From the NCBI GenBank assembly GCA_041392205.1, contig JAWKMO010000015.1, positions 1-50,959 of the forward strand: DNA of 50,959 bases, written 5' to 3'. The stretch is from Halomarinibacterium sp041392205. Its GTDB lineage: Bacteria > Bacteroidota > Bacteroidia > Flavobacteriales > Flavobacteriaceae. Positions 17,144-26,073 of this stretch are shown here, one piece after another; position 1 is the first letter of the stretch, and every line of letters begins with the position of its first letter. Made by a program: the position numbers and the translations under genes. The notes beneath the pieces were generated by a model, which was not told where the DNA came from, ran no database searches, and saw nothing but the letters and a program-made list of their open reading frames with translations.

Positions 17144-17662
17144 ATGAATGATTTAGGCAGACCCTCTGTTATTAATAATGCCGGGCTTGTGTTGTTGAAT
17201 AGTTATTTTCCTCTACTGTTCCAAAGATTAGGTCTTATGGAAGATAGCCAATTTATTTCTGAAGAGACTCAATTTAAGGCTGTCCATTGTTTACAGTATT
17301 TAGCTATAGGTAATACCACCACCGACGAAGCATATTTATTCTTGAATAAAATCCTTTGTGGTGTTGAGGTTTCAACACTGCTTACAACTGAAGTTTTAAT
17401 TTCTGAAGCAGATAAAGAATTGATGGATGGTTTAATAGTAGCGGCCATCATTCATTGGTCGGTTATTGGACACACCTCCATCGATAACTTTAGAGGTAGT
17501 TGGTTAATTAGGAATGGTCTCCTTAAAAAAGAATCAGACAACTGGGAATTAAATATTGAAAAGAAAGCCTATGATTTGTTAATTAACCAGTTTCCTTTTT
17601 CTTTTTCAATCATTACGTTTCCATGGATGAAGAAACCCCTGCATGTAAATTGGCCTTACTAA
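17144..17662 (+). CDS. Mini contractile-injection-system tape-measure-domain protein
   Basis: 172 residues. NNAGLVLLNSYFPLLFQRLG near the start, AVHCLQYLAIG, LNKILCGVEV, IIHWSVIGHTSIDNFRGSWL, KKAYDLLINQFPFSFS and PWMKKPLHVNW match the C-terminal domain of eCIS tape-measure proteins (CIS_TMP). Family members in full eCIS are usually several times longer, with long N-terminal regions that set tube length. This protein is the domain alone, which suggests a very short tube or a non-ruler role. It ends the module, followed by a strong terminator. Confidence 0.87.
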   Translation: MNDLGRPSVINNAGLVLLNSYFPLLFQRLGLMEDSQFISEETQFKAVHCLQYLAIGNTTTDEAYLFLNKILCGVEVSTLLTTEVLISEADKELMDGLIVAAIIHWSVIGHTSIDNFRGSWLIRNGLLKKESDNWELNIEKKAYDLLINQFPFSFSIITFPWMKKPLHVNWPY

Positions 17663-17668
17663 AAAAAG

Positions 17669-17691
17669 AAACCTCAGCAACGCTGAGGTTT
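17669..17691. terminator. Bidirectional terminator between the tube module and the DinB gene
   Basis: AAACCTCAGC (17669-17678) pairs perfectly with GCTGAGGTTT (17682-17691) over a 3-nt loop, with an A-run on the left and a T-run on the right. It serves the convergent genes ending at 17662 and 17699. Confidence 0.92.
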
Positions 17692-17698
17692 TTCATTT

Positions 17699-18301
17699 TT
17701 ATTCAGTAGGAAAATCGGAGTTTGCCATCACTTCTTCTATTTGAAGGATATGTCTTTCCGTATGACCGGACATAAATAAGAACGCTTGATAGGCATCTAT
17801 GGTACCAAAAGGTAATTGGGCATAGTGATTTCGTAAATCGGCATCGGTTGAGGAAACATATGCTATATTCGATTTTCTTTTGGTAAGAAATTCGTAAACT
17901 GTTTCTTCAAAAGAGCCAAATTTACCACTAGGTTCAAAAGCTTCCGAAGTTTTTACTTTGAAACTTCTATCCACAATAATGGCCATTACTTGTTCGTCGG
18001 TCATTTTCACGTCTTCTCTTTTTGAAGGATCTGCTGGGGTTTCTAGGGTTCCCATAATCATTCCAAAAAGGTTCGTTTCAGATATTGCAATATGTTCTAC
18101 ACATTCGGCAATAGACCAAGCATCTTCACTGCTTTTAAAGTTTAGTTGGGCTTCGTTCAATCCTTTAATTTTAGCTAAAAGATGGTCGTGAGTTTTTGTC
18201 ATTTCCGCAACTGCTGCGTCTTTTTCAGCTTTTGTTAATTGCGCATGAGCGGTTGCAACACCTACAAGTGTTACAAATAATACGGTAAGAAGTTTTTTCA
18301 T
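17699..18301 (-). CDS. Exported DinB-like protein
   Basis: 200 residues. It has a signal peptide (MKKLLTVLFVTLVGVATAHA) and then a DinB-type four-helix bundle: AEMTKTHDHLLAKI, FKSSEDAWSIAECVEHI and SGHTERHILQIEE. The three His positions of the DinB metal site (about 38, 69 and 182) are present (H in KTHDH, VEHI and TERH). DinB-fold proteins include thiol-dependent transferases; the substrate is unknown. A -7 box TACCTTTG lies at 18346-18339, giving a leader of about 35 nt. Confidence 0.87.
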   Translation of the reverse strand: MKKLLTVLFVTLVGVATAHAQLTKAEKDAAVAEMTKTHDHLLAKIKGLNEAQLNFKSSEDAWSIAECVEHIAISETNLFGMIMGTLETPADPSKREDVKMTDEQVMAIIVDRSFKVKTSEAFEPSGKFGSFEETVYEFLTKRKSNIAYVSSTDADLRNHYAQLPFGTIDAYQAFLFMSGHTERHILQIEEVMANSDFPTE

Positions 18302-18338
18302 GTTATTATAGTTTAATTTTTTTTAAACGGTTATAGAT

Positions 18339-18346
18339 CAAAGGTA
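18339..18346 (-). promoter_or_regulatory. -7 box of the DinB-like gene
   Basis: TACCTTTG on the minus strand, a perfect TAnnTTTG, about 40 bp before the ATG at 18301. Confidence 0.6.
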
Positions 18347-18399
18347 ATTAATTTGAAAGGTGCTTTGTAGATCGCATCTAATTTTTTTTGCAGTATAAA

Positions 18400-18424
18400 A
18401 AAACTCGGCACAAGGCCGAGTTTT
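18400..18424 (-). terminator. Terminator of the OmpA lipoprotein gene
   Basis: AAAACTCGGC (18400-18409) and GCCGAGTTTT (18415-18424) form a perfect 10-bp stem with a 5-nt loop. On the minus strand it is followed by T-rich sequence, about 25 bp past the stop at 18449. Confidence 0.9.
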
Positions 18425-18448
18425 CCATTTTTTCTTATTGGGAAGAAA

Positions 18449-19312
18449 TTAATTTCCTTCGTTAGAAAGGGTTTCTAATTCTTCTTCGATCATGGTATAA
18501 AACTGATCAATCTTAGGTAACACATAGATTTTAGTTCTACGGTTGGTCGATTTGTTTTCAGCAGTTGTGTTGGGTACCAAAGGCACAAACTCGCCACGAC
18601 CGGCAGCAATCAATTGAGCTGGGTTAGCTCCCAATTCTTTTAACTTTCTAACCACCGCGGTAGAGCGTTTTACGCTTAAATCCCAGTTGTCTAACAACAC
18701 CCCACTTTTGTAGGGAACGTTGTCTGTATGCCCTTCTACTAAAGCTTCAAAATCGGGTTTGCTATTAATAACGGTTGCCACTTTTCCTAAAATTTCATTG
18801 GCTCTGGAGGACAATTCGTAGCTTCCACTCTTAAATAATACTTTATCACTTAGGGAGATGAAAACCACCCCTTTTTCAACATTAATTTCTATGTCTGTAT
18901 CATTAAGCCCCACTTCTTTTTTAAGACTTGTAACCAAGGCAAGGGTTACACTATCTTTTTTGTTTAGCGCATCTTGTAAACGGGTAATTTTTAGGTCTTT
19001 TTCCTTTAAGCTTTCTAAGGACTTTTCTAGGTTGGTAGCCCCTTGTTGTGTAAGGATGGTAAGGTCTTTAGAACTTTTAATTAAGTCTTCCTTATCTTTT
19101 TTAAGATCTGCTATTCTTTTTTCAAGAGCGGCAATGGTGGCATTGGCGGCGGCTTTATCTGCTTCACACGCGTTTAATTTTACGGTAGCAGTGTTCAATA
19201 AATCTTGAGTTTGTTTTTGTTTTGCTTCAAGTTCTGCATATTGTTTTTTTGATACACAAGAAGTGAACAAAAGACCAGCAGAAATCATTAAAATAAAAAG
19301 CTTTTTCATCAT
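18449..19312 (-). CDS. OmpA-family outer-membrane lipoprotein
   Basis: 287 residues. The lipobox LLFTSC puts the acylated Cys at 19. A long coiled coil (about 25-130, heptad-rich, KRIADLKKDKEDL) comes next, then an OmpA/MotB peptidoglycan-binding domain (about 160-275) with LVEGHTDNVPY, DLSVKRSTAVVRKL and NKSTNRRTKIYV. It probably ties the outer membrane to peptidoglycan. A -7 box TAATTTTG is at 19341-19334 and a terminator follows. The Met at residue 2 could equally be the start. Confidence 0.93.
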   Translation of the reverse strand: MMKKLFILMISAGLLFTSCVSKKQYAELEAKQKQTQDLLNTATVKLNACEADKAAANATIAALEKRIADLKKDKEDLIKSSKDLTILTQQGATNLEKSLESLKEKDLKITRLQDALNKKDSVTLALVTSLKKEVGLNDTDIEINVEKGVVFISLSDKVLFKSGSYELSSRANEILGKVATVINSKPDFEALVEGHTDNVPYKSGVLLDNWDLSVKRSTAVVRKLKELGANPAQLIAAGRGEFVPLVPNTTAENKSTNRRTKIYVLPKIDQFYTMIEEELETLSNEGN

Positions 19313-19333
19313 TGTTAGTATGTTTTAGTTGTT

Positions 19334-19341
19334 CAAAATTA
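19334..19341 (-). promoter_or_regulatory. -7 box of the OmpA lipoprotein gene
   Basis: TAATTTTG on the minus strand, 22 bp before the ATG at 19312, fits TAnnTTTG. Confidence 0.6.
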
Positions 19342-19393
19342 GCAATTCGGTATATCAAAAAAGATGCCTTAACAATAATTTAAGTTAAAATTA

Positions 19394-20386
19394 TCAAAGA
19401 TTGTTAAAGGTACGTTTTTTTTGGATAAAGTACTTATGAACAATTGAATTTACCTTTCCGTAGGGATGTGCTGAAGCGTATTCTTTTCTTTTTTGAAGGA
19501 ACTTTGGCAACCATTTGTAAAAGCTTATATGCGCTTTAAATATCGCCCATATATGAGTCCATTTCCCTTGCAATAAAAACTGAAGGGCTGCCATACCGTC
19601 TAGTAAAAGCCTGATAAAAAGCAAAACATAAACAATAGAGCCTTTTCGGTTTTTTAGAAGAACGAGTAAGGTGTTTCTAAAATTGAAAAAGGTTTTTTGG
19701 GGATTTGCTTTAGAAAGTGTAGCGCCGCCTAAATGAAACACAGTAGATGCTCCTAGATACTTTATAATACCCCCAACACTTTGTAATCGCCAGCATAGGT
19801 CAATTTCTTCTTGATGAGCAAATAAATCTTCATCAAAACCACCTACATTCCAAAAATTATCCTGTTTTACAAACAAACAAGCCCCCGATGCCCAAAAGAT
19901 GGGGATAGTGTCATTGTATTGTCCTTCGTCTTTTTCTAAAGTATCGAAAATACGTCCACGACAAAAAGGATAGCCTAATTTATCGATAAAACCACCTGCG
20001 GCGCCGGCATACTCAAAATAGTTTTTGTTTTTATAATCTAAAATTTTAGGTTGTGCTGCAACTAGTTTTGGGTCTTCTTTAAAAGCTGATAGGATAGGAG
20101 TGAGCCAATTTTTTGTTATTTCCACATCATTATTAAGTAGTACAAAAAGATCCTCGGTTAATTGCCGTAAGGCATCGTTATAACCTTTGGCATAGCCGCC
20201 ATTAACAGTATTTTGAATGATTTGTACTGAAGGAAAATTTTGTTTTACATAAGCTACACTGTCATCACTAGAAGCGTTATCTGCTACATACACGGTCGCT
20301 CCTTGAGAATGCACCACCACCGAAGGCAAAAATTGCTCTAGTAGAACTTTTCCGTTCCAGTTTAGGATGACGATGGCAACGTTCAT
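19394..20386 (-). CDS. Family 2 glycosyltransferase
   Basis: 330 residues. The GT-A fold is seen in MNVAIVILNWNGKVLLEQFL, VYVADNASSDDSV, NGGYAKGYNDAL, LLNNDVEI (the metal-binding acidic motif), then FWASGACLFVKQDNFWNVGG and DEEIDLCWRLQ-like HQEEIDLCWRL. It is most like rhamnosyl/WbbL-type GT2 enzymes of cell-surface polysaccharide synthesis. It is the last gene of a long minus-strand run, 47 bp after the FkbM gene. The acceptor is unknown. Confidence 0.92.
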   Translation of the reverse strand: MNVAIVILNWNGKVLLEQFLPSVVVHSQGATVYVADNASSDDSVAYVKQNFPSVQIIQNTVNGGYAKGYNDALRQLTEDLFVLLNNDVEITKNWLTPILSAFKEDPKLVAAQPKILDYKNKNYFEYAGAAGGFIDKLGYPFCRGRIFDTLEKDEGQYNDTIPIFWASGACLFVKQDNFWNVGGFDEDLFAHQEEIDLCWRLQSVGGIIKYLGASTVFHLGGATLSKANPQKTFFNFRNTLLVLLKNRKGSIVYVLLFIRLLLDGMAALQFLLQGKWTHIWAIFKAHISFYKWLPKFLQKRKEYASAHPYGKVNSIVHKYFIQKKRTFNNL

Positions 20387-20433
20387 AACGAAAGTGTAAA
20401 TAAAATTTTACCTATTTAATTAAAAATCATTCT

Positions 20434-21120
20434 TTAATCTTGGTAAAGGGGATTTTTAAAAATAATGTCATAATACCTTCCTCCCTTGGCTCTTTGTGCA
20501 AAATCCCTTTTACTATATTCTTGAAAACCATTTGTGTTCATAAAATGGTTTATTTGATCTAGGGTACAGCAGCCTTCATAAGCTTCAAAATCGGCAACTT
20601 CAGTTTTAATAAATTTAAATTGGTTGAGTATGGGTAAACATCCTTTTAAAACTAATAATTCTGATCCCTGAGTATCTATGATTAAGCTTTGATAGTTACT
20701 TTGATCTATGGAATTTTTTTTTAGCAAAGTGGGTAAGGTGGTACTTGTAAGTGTTATGGATTCCTGAAAATTTATATCGGGCCAAATATCCTTATGGTGT
20801 TTTAAATTGAAAATGGAAGAAGAAGCCCCATTATTATTTGCTATATGAAATACATATTCTTTATCTTCTACATCTGTTACAAGTGCCTGTAAAGGGATTT
20901 GGTTTTTATAATTGGTAAGATTGTATTCTAATTGTTTAAATACTTTTGGTATAGGTTCCACCCAAATTACAGCTAATCCATTAGATTGATAAAGATCTCG
21001 TTCTTGGCCAATATTTGCTCCTATATGAATAACGCCTGTTATTTCTTTCAAAAAGGAATTTGGATTTTTCCCGAATACATTTTTAATTTTTCTAATAATC
21101 CTTGAAACAGTAATTTTCAT
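20434..21120 (-). CDS. FkbM-family methyltransferase
   Basis: 228 residues. SAM-binding motifs: ITGVIHIGANIGQERDLY (residues 28-45), VIWVEPIP, then SLIIDTQGSELLVLKG and the C-terminal half of the FkbM fold. These enzymes O-methylate sugars or natural products. Lying between a symporter and a glycosyltransferase gene, it may modify a surface glycan, but the link is only positional. Confidence 0.88.
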   Translation of the reverse strand: MKITVSRIIRKIKNVFGKNPNSFLKEITGVIHIGANIGQERDLYQSNGLAVIWVEPIPKVFKQLEYNLTNYKNQIPLQALVTDVEDKEYVFHIANNNGASSSIFNLKHHKDIWPDINFQESITLTSTTLPTLLKKNSIDQSNYQSLIIDTQGSELLVLKGCLPILNQFKFIKTEVADFEAYEGCCTLDQINHFMNTNGFQEYSKRDFAQRAKGGRYYDIIFKNPLYQD

Positions 21121-21162
21121 TTTATGGTTCTTATAATCAATCGCTATTTTTGATAGATGAGA

Positions 21163-22860
21163 CTAGGTTATAGCGGTCTTTTTCCAAACTGAGTTTATTA
21201 GTACAGCCATACCCATTACCGTAACACACCCCACAAAGTTAAGCCATAGATAGGGTAAATTAATAATTTCATACTTGTCCAACAAAAATAAAGCAACGAC
21301 CAAAGCTTGATTAATTAATGCGGCAATAAATACTGGAGTGCCCTTCATAAACTTAACAAAAAAGGCTAATAAAAATACCCCAAGAATGTTTCCGTAAAAA
21401 AGAGAGCCAATAATGTTTACTAATTGTATTAAATTATCAAATAAGTTAGCAGTACAAGCAATACCAATAGCAATCACACCCCAAAGTAGCGTAAACCATC
21501 GGGAAGCACTTAGGTAATGGCTTGGAGATTTTCCGTGCACATTTCTTCGGTATAAATCGATGGCGGTAGTGGACCCCAATGCATTAAGCTCACTGGCAGT
21601 AGAGGACATGGCGGCACTTAAAATAACCGCTAAAAGCAAACCAATAAGTCCTCGGGGTAATTGTGTGAGGATAAAATGAATAAACACATAATCCTTATCG
21701 TTGGTTTCATTAATAGGGTTGGCTTGTTTTATAAGAGTTTTGGCTTCTTCTCGCAATGCTTTTTCGGAAGTATTTAACGCTACAATCTTATTGAGATGTG
21801 TTTTTTGTAAAGCGACATCTTCAGTGCGGGAATACAAGAGTTGCTCTCTTTTAATGTTTTTCTGAAGTTGCGCTTTTTCTACTTCCAGAGCTTTGTATTC
21901 ATCGGCATATTCTGAAGCCATAACACTTTTTACAGCAGACGGATTAAAATTTAATGGGGACGCATTAAACTGATAAAATACAAACACCATTACCCCAATC
22001 AACAGGATAAAAAACTGCATAGGTACTTTTAAAAAGCCGTTCATAATAAGCCCCATTTGGCTTTGTTTTACGCTTCGACCAGAGAGGTAGCGTTGCACTT
22101 GACTTTGGTCTGTGCCAAAATAGGAGAGTGCCAAAAAAGTTCCACCAATAAGTCCACTCCAAACTGTATAGCGGTTTTCAAAATCGAAAGAAAAATCCAG
22201 AATGTTCATTTTTCCATTAGCGCCTGCAATTTCCAGAGCTTTGTTAAAAGAAATATCCAACGGAAGAAAATTCAGAATAATCAAAAAAGCGAGAAACATG
22301 CCTCCAAAAATCACAGCCATTTGCTGCTTTTGGGTTATACTTACTGCTTTGGTACCCCCACTTACCACGTAAATAATGACCAGCACACCAATAATGATAT
22401 TGAGGTACAATAAATTCCATCCCAAAACAGCCGATAGGATAATGGAAGGCGCAAAAATGGTAATCCCTGCGGAAAGTCCGCGTTGAACTAAAAAGATAAG
22501 CGCGGTAAGGGTGCGTGTTTTAAGGTCGAAACGGCCTTCAAGGAATTCATAGGCGGTAAAGACTTTCATCTTGTGATACAACGGAATAAAAACAGCACTT
22601 ATAATTACCATAGCAATAGGCAATCCAAAGTAAAACTGAACAAACCCCATGCCGTCATGAAAAGCTTGCCCTGGAGTTGATAAAAAGGTAATGGCACTAG
22701 CTTGCGTAGCCATGACACTTAGCCCAATGGTCCACCAATTGGATTGGTTTCCGCCTTTAAGGTAATCGGTAACATTTTTATTGCCACGGGCTTTGTACAT
22801 TCCGTAGAGTACTATAAAAGCTAAGGTGGCGAGTAACACTATCCAATCGATTTTTTCCAT
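21163..22860 (-). CDS. Sodium:solute symporter (SSS family)
   Basis: 565 residues, about 13 membrane helices. IDWIVLLATLAFIVLYGMYK opens the protein, WWTIGLSVMATQASAITFLS is the conserved TM2 region, and LSAAMSSTASELNALGSTTA is the Na+-site TM9-like segment. An unusual charged, probably cytoplasmic loop of about 80 residues (about 315-395, KALEVEKAQLQKNIKREQLL) is inserted between helices. Its ATG directly follows the TAG of the 43-residue membrane protein, and the PIG-L gene lies before that, so the symporter may import the deacetylase's product or substrate. Confidence 0.92.
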   Translation of the reverse strand: MEKIDWIVLLATLAFIVLYGMYKARGNKNVTDYLKGGNQSNWWTIGLSVMATQASAITFLSTPGQAFHDGMGFVQFYFGLPIAMVIISAVFIPLYHKMKVFTAYEFLEGRFDLKTRTLTALIFLVQRGLSAGITIFAPSIILSAVLGWNLLYLNIIIGVLVIIYVVSGGTKAVSITQKQQMAVIFGGMFLAFLIILNFLPLDISFNKALEIAGANGKMNILDFSFDFENRYTVWSGLIGGTFLALSYFGTDQSQVQRYLSGRSVKQSQMGLIMNGFLKVPMQFFILLIGVMVFVFYQFNASPLNFNPSAVKSVMASEYADEYKALEVEKAQLQKNIKREQLLYSRTEDVALQKTHLNKIVALNTSEKALREEAKTLIKQANPINETNDKDYVFIHFILTQLPRGLIGLLLAVILSAAMSSTASELNALGSTTAIDLYRRNVHGKSPSHYLSASRWFTLLWGVIAIGIACTANLFDNLIQLVNIIGSLFYGNILGVFLLAFFVKFMKGTPVFIAALINQALVVALFLLDKYEIINLPYLWLNFVGCVTVMGMAVLINSVWKKTAIT

Positions 22861-22992
22861 CTACGAATAGCTTTTCATTAAAAAATAAAATACAATACAA
22901 TACCCTAGGTTGAGCAGTAAAACCCAGGTGTACTTATATTTCCAACTGAATTTCACCCGTAAGCCGTCTCGTGAGGATTTTTGTTCTTCCAT
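22861..22992 (-). CDS. 43-residue single-pass membrane protein, partner of the symporter
   Basis: This short gene reads MEEQKSSRDGLRVKFSW..., a charged N-terminus followed by one hydrophobic helix (about 23-39, TWVLLLNLGYCIVFYFL), ending MKSYS. Its ATG directly abuts the TAA of the PIG-L gene (22993), and its TAG directly abuts the ATG of the symporter (22860), which strongly supports translation. Other SSS symporters have small membrane partners (YjcH with ActP, YhdT with PanF); an analogous role is inferred. The family is unknown to me. Confidence 0.85.
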   Translation of the reverse strand: MEEQKSSRDGLRVKFSWKYKYTWVLLLNLGYCIVFYFLMKSYS

Positions 22993-25494
22993 TTAGTTTC
23001 TTAAAGATAGTAAATTGGCAAACAATCTAAATGCACCGGAAACCCCTGCAGGTAACTCCCTAAAAAAACTGAGTCCTGTATAGACATAAAATCCCTTTCC
23101 GTAGGATGCTACTAAAAGCGCACCCTGCGTTTCTGCTTCACCGGTATCATTCATTCCTAAAATAGGGGTGAAGCCTGCATCCCATTGGTTTGGAAAATAC
23201 AAGCCTCTTTCTTGAACCCATCCCTCAAAATCGGTTGCTGTAATTTTGTTGGGTGAATTTAAAACAGGATGATTTGGCGCTAAAAAAGTAACTTTTGCAT
23301 TTTCATTGGTAACACGGTTGCGAGATAACTTTAATGGAAGCGGTGAGAGGTCTTCTGTTACCAATGCCTGAGAGGTGTTATATTGAACTACTATAGTGCC
23401 TCCCTTAGCGACATAATCGTTTAAAATGGGTTGTTTAAATTGTAATTCTTCAACCGTATTATAGGCTCTTATACCCACCACAATTGCATCAAATTGTTGT
23501 ACGTTTTCAGAAGTAATTTCGGAAGGAGCAATGGGGGTTACTTGATATCCAATTTGTTTTAAACTTTCTGGAATGGCATCTCCCGCACCGTTAATATACC
23601 CAATGCTTTCCCCTTTTTTTTCAATAGGAATACGCACCACTTTTGCTTGTGACGGCATTAATATATTTTGAAATGGAATATGATCATAATCTATGGTAAC
23701 TAATTCCTTATCACTAAAAACATCTCCTACCTGTGCTAAAGGTTTTAAGAAGCCCTCACTTTGTTCTTTGGGTGGCGTTACCTTAAAAATAAGGGTTTGG
23801 CTATCGCCTTTGGGTCCTAATGAAAAGACCTGTTCCTGAGGGAAAACAACCCAGCCTTTAGGATGTTGGAGCGAAATTGTTCCCGTAATATTTTCACGAC
23901 CGCCTTTTACAATAATAGGTATTTCTTTTGCATTGTTTGTTGAAAAAATGATCACTTTTTCAGGAATGGAAGTGGTTACTTCGGGGAGTACTTCAAAAGG
24001 TTGATACACTTCGCCTTTAACAGGATCGTTATATTTGTAAGTAATCGTACGCTCAAAAGTAATCGGTTTTCCCGCAATTGTCATATTAAATTGAACAGGA
24101 AAAGGTTGGATTCTTTCTGGCAATCCAATAAGACTTTCATCGGTTACATTGTACATTCCCAGAGTCCCTTTTTCATTAAGCCAATAGGGTGCTGAAAAGT
24201 GCGTTCCATTAAAAGTATGGGGAACACTTTTTTCGGAGTGCGGCTTATTATACTTTAAAGGTGTTGGCATTAACGGGGTTTGGAAGCTAATTAGGGAAGA
24301 AGAAACAGAATTCAATTTTATATCTATTTCAGAACGATTTATAGCTTCAATAGTTACTATTACATTGCCCTTAGGAGCCACCGTTTGCTGATCTGATACG
24401 GCTTCCAAAAATAATCCAGCGCAATCTGCAATGAGTTGTTCTAATTGACCCAGTTTAATTGTTTTCCAATGACTTTGGGGTACTTCTTGGAGTATTTCAT
24501 AAGCCTCCATTAGTTTTGGAATATGAGTTGAAGGATCTATAAAATTGAAATCTTTTTCGATTGGGTATAAAATAGCCCCAATCTTTTCGCCTCCTTCAAT
24601 TCGGGACCAAGTAGTGTTAATGCCTTCAAAAAGAGATTTTTTATCTTTGGGTAATTCCCCTTTGAGTACTTCTAAATATTCCATTTCAGAACCTCTACTG
24701 CCTGTGTTTCCAAATCCTTGCGATTTGTGCATACTTCGGCTTAAAGCGGCAATTTCGTTATTGGAAAGCCCCAGACTTGGGTAGTAGTTTCCTATTTCAA
24801 CTTCCATAAGATTGGATTTGTCTGCTTTTTCAAAATTTTCACGGCTCCCATAAAACCACCAAGAAGTGTTAAAAAAAAGACGTTTGGGTTGCCAGGTACC
24901 ATAGGTTTTTGCCGAATTAGGATATTTTGAAGCGTCACTCGTTAAATCCCACGCCGCCATGCTTAACATGGCAGAAGAAGTGTGATGTCCATGTGTACTA
25001 CCTGGCGAGCGATGATCGAAACGATTGATAATAATATCCGGTTGAAACCTCCTTATGTTGAGTACTACATCGCCTAATACTTCTTCTTTATTCCAAATCT
25101 CAAGGGTTTCATCGGGATGTTTGGAATACCCAAAATCATTAGCTCGAGTAAAAAACTGTTGTCCTCCATCAATACTTCGGGCGGCAAGTAATTCTTGGGT
25201 TCTAATAACCCCCAAAAGCTCACTTAATTCGGTGCCTATTAGATTTTGTCCCCCATCGCCTCGGGTGATGGAAAGGTAAGCTGTTTGTGCTTTTACATCA
25301 TTGGCAAGATAGGAGATAAGCCGGGTATTTTCATCGTCGGGATGCGCTGCAATATAGAGTGCCGAGCCTAAAAAATTAAGTTTTTGTAGATTGTGGTAAA
25401 TCTCTGAAGCTGTTGGTTTTTTGGGATGTTGCGCAACAATAAAAGGCGAAGCGAATAAAAGGGATAAGGGTATTAGAAGTAGCTTTTTAAACAT
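22993..25494 (-). CDS. Exported PIG-L/LmbE deacetylase with C-terminal domain
   Basis: 833 residues. The signal peptide (1-21) is followed by a PIG-L domain (about 45-270) with AAHPDDENTRLI, where His51 and Asp54 are expected zinc ligands, and a distal HGHHTSS motif. A middle region rich in Ig-like strands (about 370-620) and a C-terminal glutamine-amidotransferase-like region (about 640-833, VVGIRAYNTVEEL) follow. Such enzymes remove N-acetyl groups from sugars. It begins a translationally coupled chain with a small membrane protein and a Na+ symporter. Confidence 0.92.
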   Translation of the reverse strand: MFKKLLLIPLSLLFASPFIVAQHPKKPTASEIYHNLQKLNFLGSALYIAAHPDDENTRLISYLANDVKAQTAYLSITRGDGGQNLIGTELSELLGVIRTQELLAARSIDGGQQFFTRANDFGYSKHPDETLEIWNKEEVLGDVVLNIRRFQPDIIINRFDHRSPGSTHGHHTSSAMLSMAAWDLTSDASKYPNSAKTYGTWQPKRLFFNTSWWFYGSRENFEKADKSNLMEVEIGNYYPSLGLSNNEIAALSRSMHKSQGFGNTGSRGSEMEYLEVLKGELPKDKKSLFEGINTTWSRIEGGEKIGAILYPIEKDFNFIDPSTHIPKLMEAYEILQEVPQSHWKTIKLGQLEQLIADCAGLFLEAVSDQQTVAPKGNVIVTIEAINRSEIDIKLNSVSSSLISFQTPLMPTPLKYNKPHSEKSVPHTFNGTHFSAPYWLNEKGTLGMYNVTDESLIGLPERIQPFPVQFNMTIAGKPITFERTITYKYNDPVKGEVYQPFEVLPEVTTSIPEKVIIFSTNNAKEIPIIVKGGRENITGTISLQHPKGWVVFPQEQVFSLGPKGDSQTLIFKVTPPKEQSEGFLKPLAQVGDVFSDKELVTIDYDHIPFQNILMPSQAKVVRIPIEKKGESIGYINGAGDAIPESLKQIGYQVTPIAPSEITSENVQQFDAIVVGIRAYNTVEELQFKQPILNDYVAKGGTIVVQYNTSQALVTEDLSPLPLKLSRNRVTNENAKVTFLAPNHPVLNSPNKITATDFEGWVQERGLYFPNQWDAGFTPILGMNDTGEAETQGALLVASYGKGFYVYTGLSFFRELPAGVSGAFRLFANLLSLRN

Positions 25495-25511
25495 AATATT
25501 TTTTTTAAGTA

Positions 25512-26069
25512 TTAGTCGATGTTGTGTTGGGTAGCACTTTCCTCTTCCTCTTGTAGAAATTCTTCTATTTCTTCTGGTTTTACAACACTTACTCCTTTTT
25601 GAAGCATTAAACTATTAGGGTAAGTAATTAATTTGTCCTCTTTAGTTTTTAGTAAAACATGAAATGCTTTAATGTCTTCAATAGTGCCTTGATAATCGTA
25701 TTCTTTATCGTGAATAATAATGTAATCGCCAATCTTGTAGGGGAATGTAAAAAACATGATAACACCACTGGTAATATTACTTAAAATAGACCATTGTGCA
25801 AATAATGCCACTCCAATAACGGCAAATACAGATGATAGTACGACGCCTACACTACTAAAATCGACCCCCCAAACAAGTACCCCACTTAAAATAATACCAA
25901 AAATGATTGCAAAATTGATATACTTTATAATAAGTCCAGTACGGTGTTCAACTTTTTCAGATTTATTGGCAAAACGTTTTACCACATATATTAAAATCCA
26001 TCTTAGGATAAGATGTGCCAAAATAATGCTAGCAGTAAGGATTACCTGAAAAGCGTATTTTTCTATCAT
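25512..26069 (-). CDS. MscS-family mechanosensitive channel (small)
   Basis: 185 residues, shorter than E. coli MscS (286). There are three membrane helices: about 8-30, 50-70 and 75-110. The last is the pore-lining part with VVLSSVFAVIGVALFAQWSI, followed by FFTFPYKIGDYI and a beta domain (HDKEYDYQGTIEDI). The large C-terminal alpha-beta domain is missing. It sits 4 bp after the lipoprotein gene and 17 bp before the PIG-L gene. It probably releases solutes on osmotic downshift. Confidence 0.9.
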   Translation of the reverse strand: MIEKYAFQVILTASIILAHLILRWILIYVVKRFANKSEKVEHRTGLIIKYINFAIIFGIILSGVLVWGVDFSSVGVVLSSVFAVIGVALFAQWSILSNITSGVIMFFTFPYKIGDYIIIHDKEYDYQGTIEDIKAFHVLLKTKEDKLITYPNSLMLQKGVSVVKPEEIEEFLQEEEESATQHNID

Positions 26070-26073
26070 AGGA

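Noticed and set aside
15431..17662. Prophage
   Set aside because: There are no terminase, portal, capsid, integrase or lysis genes; the tube and tape-measure proteins are of contractile-injection type.
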